Positions 1-4,258 of a stretch of 6,189 nucleotides of DNA are shown piece by piece (positions within the stretch are counted from its first letter, which is position 1; each line of letters starts with the position of its first letter). The position numbers and the translations under genes are program-made. The notes below the pieces were generated by a model. The model was given only the letters and a program-made list of their open reading frames with translations. It made no database searches and was not told the origin of the DNA. This DNA is from Actinomycetes bacterium (GTDB lineage: Bacteria; Actinomycetota; Actinomycetes; Actinomycetales; Beutenbergiaceae): positions 1-6,189 of the forward strand of contig JAJYRV010000128.1 in NCBI GenBank assembly GCA_021793935.1, given 5' to 3'.

Positions 1-1
1 C

Positions 2-466
2 CTCATCATCATCCTCACTCCGCTCATCATCGTCACCCTCATCTGGCCGCCGACGAAGAACCGGAAAACGCCTATCGTCACCGCGCTGTTCCTCACGGGG
101 ATCGCCGCGCTCGCCGGTTCCCTCATCATCACCTTGGCGGAATGGTGGATCCTCATCGGCACGGCCCTCGCCACCCTCGCGCTCGCGGCGGTGCGCGTGC
201 TGTGGAAGCACGGACTGTTTCACCGAGCGGCCCTGCGCCTGCTGAGATCGCTGGGCATGCTCGGCATCGTGGGGGCACTCCTCATGGCCGCCGGCGTCTC
301 CACCCCCTGGGTCGCGCTCGAGCACATCGACACCGACACGGGGCCGATGTACGGCTACGTGCTGGAAACGCCCTCAGGATACCTGAAGGTCCTCACCGAA
401 GACCCCCGCGAAGTCCACACCCTCGTCTCCTCCACCGTGCACTCCCGTGAGGTACTTATCGACTGA
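2..466 (+). CDS. Multi-pass membrane protein of unknown function, 3' end only
   Basis: An open frame enters from the left edge and ends at TGA 464-466, giving the last 154 residues of a longer protein. Four hydrophobic stretches are visible, at about residues 1-15, 25-44, 47-67 and 84-103 of the visible part, joined by short loops. Basic residues in the loops (TKNRK at 18-22, and RVLWKHGLFHR between segments 3 and 4) suggest those loops are cytoplasmic. After the last membrane segment comes a soluble tail of about 50 residues (from VALEHIDTDTG to the final REVLID), probably outside the membrane if the positive-inside rule holds. A TTG at 134 could serve as an internal start, but the open frame and hydrophobic pattern continue upstream of it, so I treat the gene as truncated by the window. 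I do not recognise the family. It is separated from the ABC operon by a gap with a candidate promoter, so it is probably a different transcription unit. Confidence 0.72.
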   Translation, partial: LIIILTPLIIVTLIWPPTKNRKTPIVTALFLTGIAALAGSLIITLAEWWILIGTALATLALAAVRVLWKHGLFHRAALRLLRSLGMLGIVGALLMAAGVSTPWVALEHIDTDTGPMYGYVLETPSGYLKVLTEDPREVHTLVSSTVHSREVLID

Positions 467-492
467 ACCGCGAGACCTATCCGTGATCTTTG

Positions 493-503
493 TACACTAA
501 ACT
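493..503 (+). promoter_or_regulatory. Candidate -10 region for the ABC operon
   Basis: Two overlapping TANNNT hexamers lie here, TACACT (493-498) and TAAACT (498-503), in the only AT-richer patch upstream of the lipoprotein gene. Each matches TATAAT at four of six positions. No good -35 hexamer sits 16-18 bases upstream. Transcription would start at about 505-510, giving a leader of about 85-90 bases. This is a guess from pattern alone. Confidence 0.35.
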
Positions 504-509
504 GCACGC

Positions 510-584
510 ATGCCCCTCCCTCTCTACGACGCGAGGAAGACGGCTGAAGATGCGCCTGGCTGCGCGCACAGCGACTCAAGATGA
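510..584 (+). CDS. Possible short leader ORF (24 aa) before the ABC operon
   Basis: ATG at 510 opens a 24-codon frame that ends at TGA 582-584. The stop overlaps the first bases of the GAAGGA ribosome-binding site of the lipoprotein gene. The peptide starts MPLPLYDARK and ends CAHSDSR. If transcription starts from the TAAACT hexamer at 498-503, the ATG would be at or near the first transcribed base, so it could be read as a leaderless message, which is common in actinobacteria. The peptide has one Tyr and no Trp or Phe, so it does not look like an aromatic amino acid attenuator. It has no similarity I recognise and may be chance. Confidence 0.2.
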   Translation: MPLPLYDARKTAEDAPGCAHSDSR

Positions 585-588
585 AGGA
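583..588 (+). promoter_or_regulatory. Ribosome-binding site of the lipoprotein gene
   Basis: GAAGGA lies five bases before ATG 594. It supports that start over the alternative starts nearby, and it is followed directly by a well-formed signal peptide. Confidence 0.75.
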
Positions 589-593
589 TCGAT

Positions 594-1649
594 ATGACAC
601 ACCACTTCTTGCGCCGTCGAACCCTCGGGTTCGTCAGCGCCCTCGGCGTTGCCGCGCTCGTGCTCAGCGGCTGCGGATCGGACAGCACCGACGACCCTGA
701 CTCCCCCGAAACGGCTGACGAAGGAGAAGCCGCAGGCGGCGACTCTGACGGCGAAGATCTCGAGGCGATCACCGTCGGGATCAGCCAGTTCGTCCAACAC
801 CCCGCCCTCGATGCGGCGACGGCCGGGTTCAAGCAGGCGTTCATCGACGCGGGCTATGTCGAAGGCGACACGGTGACCTTCGATGAACAGAACGCCCAGG
901 GCGACGTCGCCAACACGACGACGATTGCCCAGCAATTCAGCAACGACGACGTCGACCTCGTGCTCGCCGTCGCGACCCCCGCCGCCCAAGCCGCGGCGCA
1001 GAACATCCTCGACATCCCGGTGCTGTTCACGGCCGTCACCGATCCGGTCGAGGCCGGCCTGGTCGATTCCGAGGACGCCCCGGGCGGAAACGTCACGGGC
1101 ACCTCTGACATGAACCCCGTGGCGGATCAGATCGAACTCATCAAGGAGATCGTGCCCGACGCCGCCAAGGTGGGCATCGTCTACTCCTCGGGTGAGGTGA
1201 ACTCCGAGGTGCAGGTGGAACTCGCCAAGGAAGCGGGCGAGGACCTCGGGATCGAGATCGTCGAAGCGACGGTGACGAACTCCTCAGAGGTCCAGCAGGC
1301 AACGGAATCGCTCGGCGATGTCGACGCGATCTACGTGCCCACGGACAACCAGGTCGTTTCCGGGATCTCCGCGCTGGTCCAGGTCGCGGAGGATAACGGT
1401 ATCGCCGTCATCGGCGCCGAAGCCGGCACCGTGGAAGGCGGCGCGATCGCGACGATCGGGATCGACTACGAACGCCTCGGGATGCAGACCGGCGAGATGG
1501 CGCTGCGGGCGCTCGACGGCGAGGACCCGGCGTCGATGGCGGTGGAGACGCTCGACGATCTCGAGCTCGTCGTCAGCCCCGATGCGGCCGAACGCATGGG
1601 CATCACGCTCCCGGACGGCTTTGAGGACAAGGCTGACCGCGTTCTCTAG
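594..1649 (+). CDS. ABC transporter substrate-binding lipoprotein (ABC_sub_bind / TrpX-like family)
   Basis: This is the extracellular solute receptor of the importer encoded by the next two genes. The 351-residue protein starts with a basic n-region (FLRRRT), a hydrophobic core, and the lipobox LSGC with the lipid-carrying Cys at residue 27. The RR pair followed by TLG leaves Tat export possible, but the motif is imperfect. Residues 28-58 are a Ser/Asp/Glu/Gly-rich acidic linker that would tether the domain away from the membrane. The binding domain then starts at about residue 59 with VGISQFVQHPALD (61-73). Later family landmarks are IPVLFTAVTDPVEAGLV, GNVTGTSDM (165-173), a PDAAKVGIVYSSGEVNS segment and a GIDYERLGMQTGEMALR segment near the C-terminus. 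The order and length match Pfam PF04392 / COG2984. Streptococcal relatives are associated with aromatic amino acids, but most members have no known ligand, so I leave the substrate open. The start is fixed by the GAAGGA site and the signal peptide. Confidence 0.9.
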   Translation: MTHHFLRRRTLGFVSALGVAALVLSGCGSDSTDDPDSPETADEGEAAGGDSDGEDLEAITVGISQFVQHPALDAATAGFKQAFIDAGYVEGDTVTFDEQNAQGDVANTTTIAQQFSNDDVDLVLAVATPAAQAAAQNILDIPVLFTAVTDPVEAGLVDSEDAPGGNVTGTSDMNPVADQIELIKEIVPDAAKVGIVYSSGEVNSEVQVELAKEAGEDLGIEIVEATVTNSSEVQQATESLGDVDAIYVPTDNQVVSGISALVQVAEDNGIAVIGAEAGTVEGGAIATIGIDYERLGMQTGEMALRALDGEDPASMAVETLDDLELVVSPDAAERMGITLPDGFEDKADRVL

Positions 1650-1655
1650 CATGCT

Positions 1656-1688
1656 CTCCCGTGGTCGGCCCTGGGCTGGCCACGGGGG
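1656..1688 (+). promoter_or_regulatory. Strong intercistronic hairpin between lipoprotein and permease genes
   Basis: Bases 1656-1670 pair with 1674-1688 to form a 15-bp stem around a three-base CTG loop. Twelve pairs are Watson-Crick and three are G-U, and a perfect 7-bp block (CCCGTGG / CCACGGG) sits in the middle of the stem. No T-run follows, so it is not a canonical intrinsic terminator. Its position just after the lipoprotein stop and 11 bases before the permease ribosome-binding site suggests it blocks 3' decay or causes partial termination, so that more binding protein than permease is made. That role is inferred from similar layouts in other ABC operons. Confidence 0.6.
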
Positions 1689-1699
1689 CTCCTCAATCT

Positions 1700-1704
1700 A
1701 AGGA
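1700..1704 (+). promoter_or_regulatory. Ribosome-binding site of the permease gene
   Basis: AAGGA lies seven bases before ATG 1712. It decides that start over the upstream in-frame GTG at 1661, which lies inside the hairpin and would add 17 residues with no family-like features. Confidence 0.75.
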
Positions 1705-1711
1705 CACCGCC

Positions 1712-2653
1712 ATGATCGGCGCACTTGAACTTGGTTTCATCTACGGAATTATGGCCCTGGGGGTCTACCTCACCTTCCGGGTGCTGAACTTTCCCGACCT
1801 CACCGTGGACGGCTCGTTCACCTCCGGCGCCGCGACCGCCGCGATGCTCATCCTCGGCGGTCACAGCCCCTGGCTCGCTACGTTCGCGGGCGGCGGGGTC
1901 GGCTTACTCGCCGGTGTGTTCACCGGCCTGCTGCACACCAAGGGCAAGATCGACGGTCTGCTCGCCGGGATCCTCACGATGATCGCGCTGTGGTCGGTGA
2001 ACCTGCGGATCATGGGGAAGGCGAACCTGCCGCTGCTTCGGGAAACGACGCTCATCTCCCCGATGCGGGAGGCGGGTTTCCTCGGCAAGAGCGTCATCGG
2101 GATCTTCATCTTCGCGGGGGTGGCGCTGCTGTTCACCATCGCGGTGCACTGGTTCCTGCACACCGATCTCGGGCTCTCGATCCAGGCGACCGGAAACAAC
2201 GGCCAGATGATCCGCGCACTCGGGGTGAACACGGATCGCACGTCCATCCTCACCCTCGCGCTATCGAACATGTTCGTCGGCCTGTGCGGCGCCGTCATGG
2301 CGCAGTATCAAGGGTTCGCGGACATCTCGATGGGCATCGGACTCATCCTCGTCGGGCTCGCCTCGGTGATTCTCGGCCAGGCGCTCCTGGGCCAGCGTTC
2401 TATCTTCGTCGCCGCGCTCGCGGTCGTCATCGGTTCAGTGCTGTACCGGATCATCATCCACTTCGCGCTCGCGGTCGGGCTCAACCCGAACGACATGAAG
2501 GCCGTCACCGCCGGGCTCGTCATCGCCGCGCTGTTGCTCCCGCGGTGGGGGTTCCTGAAGAAACTCCCCGCGATGCGCGGCACGAGGCTCGTACCCGCCG
2601 CGGCGGTCGCGGGCGGGCGGCGCAGTGACGAACCCGCTGGAAAGGGGGCGTGA
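1712..2653 (+). CDS. ABC transporter permease (COG4120, TrpY-like)
   Basis: This is the membrane channel of the importer. The 313-residue protein has about eight or nine hydrophobic segments, roughly at residues 2-24, 35-50, 53-75, 80-102, 126-149, 179-201, 206-226, 227-255 and 259-279. The family hallmarks are clear: VLNFPDLTVDGSFTSGAA from residue 24 and NLRIMGKANLPLL at 97-109. These place it in COG4120, a branch of the BPD_transp_2 permeases paired with PF04392 binding proteins. The C-terminus (about 280-313) is a basic and Ala/Gly-rich tail after RWGFLKK, probably cytoplasmic, with no recognised function. The gene follows the binding-protein gene after 62 bases that contain a strong hairpin, and its TGA overlaps the ATG of the ATPase gene by one base. 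The last codons also carry the ATPase ribosome-binding site, so the two are likely translationally coupled. Confidence 0.9.
   Translation: MIGALELGFIYGIMALGVYLTFRVLNFPDLTVDGSFTSGAATAAMLILGGHSPWLATFAGGGVGLLAGVFTGLLHTKGKIDGLLAGILTMIALWSVNLRIMGKANLPLLRETTLISPMREAGFLGKSVIGIFIFAGVALLFTIAVHWFLHTDLGLSIQATGNNGQMIRALGVNTDRTSILTLALSNMFVGLCGAVMAQYQGFADISMGIGLILVGLASVILGQALLGQRSIFVAALAVVIGSVLYRIIIHFALAVGLNPNDMKAVTAGLVIAALLLPRWGFLKKLPAMRGTRLVPAAAVAGGRRSDEPAGKGA
2641..2648 (+). promoter_or_regulatory. Ribosome-binding site of the ATPase gene, inside the permease gene
   Basis: AAAGGGGG lies within the last codons of the permease gene and ends four bases before ATG 2653. The TGATG stop-start overlap supports coupled translation. 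A GTG at 2650 directly before the ATG is an alternative start that would add one residue. Confidence 0.65.
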
Positions 2654-3444
2654 TGCTGCGCATCGAGGCCATCTCCAAGACGTTCTTTCCCGGCACGATC
2701 AACGAACGCAAAGCGCTCGTGGACTTGAGCCTGCACCTGAAGCCCGGAGATTTCGTCACGATCATCGGTTCCAACGGGGCAGGGAAATCCACCCTGCTCA
2801 ACTCCATCGCCGGCCGGCTCGGGGTGGATTCGGGCACGATCAGCATCGACGGTAAGGCGATGAAGGGCCTCAAGGAGTTCCAGCGCGCCCGCTACGTGGG
2901 CCGGGTGTTCCAGGATCCCCTCGCGGGCACGGCCCCGGATCTCACCATCGAAGAAAACCTCGCCCTCGCGCTTCGGCGCGGGCAGTCCCGCGGGCTCGGG
3001 CGGGGAGTGACCAAGGCCCGCCGAGCCCGGTTCGTCGAGGAACTGCGTTCCCTGGATCTCGGGCTCGAGAACCGCCTGCGCGCACGGGTGGGCCTGCTCT
3101 CCGGCGGCCAGCGCCAGGCGCTCTCGCTGCTCATGGCGGGCTTCACGCACCCCAAGATCCTCCTGCTGGATGAGCACACCGCCGCGCTCGACCCGCAGCG
3201 GGCGGCGCTCGTTAGCGAACTGACGAACAAGATGGTCACGAGCGAGGGGCTCACCACGCTCATGGTCACTCACAACATGGAGCAGGCGATCGCGCTGGGC
3301 AACCGGCTCGTGATGATGCACGAGGGCCGGATCATCTTCGAGGCCTCCGAGGCGGAGAAGAAGCACCTGACCGTGGCGCAGCTGCTCGAGGAATTCACCA
3401 AGACCAAGGGCGCAGCGCTGGATGACCGGACACTGCTGACCTAG
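2653..3444 (+). CDS. ABC transporter ATP-binding protein (COG1101, TrpZ-like)
   Basis: This is the cytoplasmic ATPase that drives the importer. The 263-residue protein has all nucleotide-binding motifs in order: Walker A GSNGAGKST (39-47), Q-loop Gln87 in VFQDP, signature LSGGQRQ (149-155), Walker B ILLLDE with catalytic Glu174, D-loop ALD (178-180) and switch His207 in VTHN. The sequence LLDEHTAALDP around the Walker B and D-loop is typical of the COG1101 ATPases that accompany COG4120 permeases. The length is normal for a single nucleotide-binding domain, with a short C-terminal tail (TKTKGAALDDRTLLT). No key residue is missing, so it should be active as a homodimer. The start overlaps the permease stop. 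The gene ends head-on against deoD with seven bases between the stop codons. Confidence 0.93.
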   Translation: MLRIEAISKTFFPGTINERKALVDLSLHLKPGDFVTIIGSNGAGKSTLLNSIAGRLGVDSGTISIDGKAMKGLKEFQRARYVGRVFQDPLAGTAPDLTIEENLALALRRGQSRGLGRGVTKARRARFVEELRSLDLGLENRLRARVGLLSGGQRQALSLLMAGFTHPKILLLDEHTAALDPQRAALVSELTNKMVTSEGLTTLMVTHNMEQAIALGNRLVMMHEGRIIFEASEAEKKHLTVAQLLEEFTKTKGAALDDRTLLT

Positions 3445-3451
3445 CCGCGGT

Positions 3452-4159
3452 TTACTGGAAGGCTGCTCCGAGCGCGATATCGATCATCGGGCCGAAGGAC
3501 TGTTCCCGCTCGGCGGAGGTGGTCTCCTCGCCGGTGATGATGTGATCGGAGACGGTGCACACCGCGAGCGCCCGGGCGCCGTGGCCGGCAGCGATCGTGT
3601 ACAGGGCGCTGGCTTCCATCTCCACTCCGAGCACCCCGAACTCCGCCATCCGCGCAGTGATGTCCGGGCGAGGGGAGTAGAAGGAATCGGAGGAGAACAG
3701 CAACCCGACGTGGCTCGTGACCTGCGGCATCGCCTCGGCGGCTTCCGCGGCCCGGCGCAGGAGCGAGAAGTCCGCAACCGGACTGTAATCGTAGCCCTCG
3801 AACCGGATCCGGTTCATCGATGAATCGGTGCAGGCACCCGAGGCGAGGATGACGTCGCGGATCCCCACGTCCTCCTGGAGCGACCCGCAGGAACCTACCC
3901 GGATCAGGGTGCTCACCCCGTACTCGCGGATGAGCTCCGTGGCGTAGATCGCGGCGGAGGGCTGCCCCATCCCGGTTCCCTGCACCGACACTCGGTGGCC
4001 GTTCCACGTTCCCGTGTAGCCATACATTCCTCGCACCTCGTTGTAACACTCGGGGTTTTCGAGGAAGTTTTCCGCGATCCACCGCGCCCGCAGCGGGTCG
4101 CCGGGAAGGAGAACAACGGGAGCGATCGCCCCCTGGGAAGCGCCAATGTGTGTACTCAT
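3452..4159 (-). CDS. deoD: Purine nucleoside phosphorylase, DeoD type
   Basis: This cytoplasmic salvage enzyme cleaves purine (deoxy)nucleosides with phosphate, giving the free base and (deoxy)ribose 1-phosphate. The 235-residue length is close to the 239 of Escherichia coli DeoD. Active-site residues known from the E. coli enzyme are present at the same or nearly the same positions: His4, Gly20 and Arg24 in LPGDPLRA, Arg43 in [10 protein letters not shown], Arg87 and Ser90 in IRVGSCGS, Glu180-Met181-Glu182 in [10 protein letters not shown], the catalytic Asp205 in TVSDH, and Arg218 in TSAERE. The hexameric family of small PNPs is therefore a firm assignment. The ATG at 4159 is chosen because it places His4 correctly, but no clear Shine-Dalgarno sequence precedes it. 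It converges with the ABC operon and diverges from the glutamate dehydrogenase gene. Adjacency to an importer of unknown substrate hints at nucleoside uptake, but the opposite orientation makes this weak. Confidence 0.96.
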   Translation of the reverse strand: MSTHIGASQGAIAPVVLLPGDPLRARWIAENFLENPECYNEVRGMYGYTGTWNGHRVSVQGTGMGQPSAAIYATELIREYGVSTLIRVGSCGSLQEDVGIRDVILASGACTDSSMNRIRFEGYDYSPVADFSLLRRAAEAAEAMPQVTSHVGLLFSSDSFYSPRPDITARMAEFGVLGVEMEASALYTIAAGHGARALAVCTVSDHIITGEETTSAEREQSFGPMIDIALGAAFQ

Positions 4160-4179
4160 GACGCCAGCATAGAGCTCAT
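4156..4179 (-). CDS. Possible 7-codon leader ORF overlapping the deoD start
   Basis: On the minus strand an ATG at 4179 opens MSSMLAS and ends at a TGA whose bases overlap the deoD ATG as ATGA. deoD itself has no good ribosome-binding site, so re-initiation from this tiny ORF is conceivable. The tiny ORF also lacks a properly spaced Shine-Dalgarno site, so it may be chance. Confidence 0.15.
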   Translation of the reverse strand: MSSMLAS

Positions 4180-4184
4180 TGCGC

Positions 4185-4206
4185 AGGGGAAATGGACTTC
4201 TCCCCT
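4185..4206 (-). repeat. Inverted repeat AGGGGA / TCCCCT in the deoD leader
   Basis: AGGGGA (4185-4190) and TCCCCT (4201-4206) are perfect 6-bp arms around a 10-base loop, about 25-45 bases upstream of deoD. In the deoD transcript they could form a hairpin, and the purine-rich strand of the arm resembles a ribosome-binding site placed too far from the ATG to be used directly. The role is unknown. Confidence 0.3.
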
Positions 4207-4233
4207 TTGCTCCGGCAGGAGCGTCGCTAGACT
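4206..4233 (+). promoter_or_regulatory. Candidate promoter for the glutamate dehydrogenase gene
   Basis: The -10 candidate is TAGACT (4228-4233). A weak -35 candidate TTTGCT (4206-4211) lies 16 bases upstream. The predicted start of transcription is about 4240, leaving a leader of about 19 bases to ATG 4259 or 37 bases to ATG 4277. Confidence 0.35.
4209..4222. repeat. Short inverted repeat GCTCC-GGCA-GGAGC
   Basis: This is a perfect 5-bp stem with a four-base loop, lying just left of the central palindrome. If deoD transcription starts near 4222 from the minus-strand -10, the hairpin would form the very 5' end of the deoD mRNA and could protect it. It overlaps the place where a -35 for the dehydrogenase promoter would sit. 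Confidence 0.3.
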
Positions 4234-4237
4234 AGCG
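4225..4237. promoter_or_regulatory. 13-bp palindrome CGCTAGACTAGCG: possible shared -10 or operator
   Basis: Two perfect 6-bp arms (CGCTAG and CTAGCG) flank a central A, in the middle of the gap between two divergent genes. The core TAGACTA reads TANNNT on both strands, so the same bases can serve as -10 element for each direction. A dimeric regulator could also bind here and control both genes. The symmetry is seen directly; the function is inferred. Confidence 0.45.
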
Positions 4238-4256
4238 AAAACGCATGTAGTTGTAA
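4229..4256 (-). promoter_or_regulatory. Candidate promoter for deoD
   Basis: Reading the minus strand, TTACAA (4256-4251) is a poor -35 match and TAGTCT (4234-4229) a TANNNT -10, separated by 16 bases. Transcription would start near 4222, giving a leader of about 60 bases. The -10 shares its bases with the opposite promoter. Confidence 0.35.
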
Positions 4257-4258
4257 CG

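Noticed and set aside
1..60. Repetitive CTCATCATC-like sequence at the left edge
   Set aside because: It encodes a run of Leu and Ile in a membrane segment, so the repetition comes from codon choice and is not a DNA repeat element.
504..593. A T-box or other riboswitch before the ABC operon
   Set aside because: The leader is only about 90 bases. The only visible stem is weak (TGCGC 551-555 with GCGCA 564-568), and there is no T-box sequence or terminator.
576..989. A 137-codon minus-strand frame over the lipoprotein gene
   Set aside because: It is antisense to a clear signal peptide and binding domain and is a by-product of high GC content.
2308..3366. A 352-codon open frame on the minus strand
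   Set aside because: It lies antisense across the permease and ATPase genes, both of which have complete family motifs. Its composition is rich in His, Arg, Glu and Gly, as expected from a shadow frame in high-GC DNA.
3445..3451. CCGCGG between the convergent stop codons as a shared terminator
   Set aside because: A 6-bp palindrome cannot form a stable hairpin with a loop, and there is no T-run beyond it in either direction.
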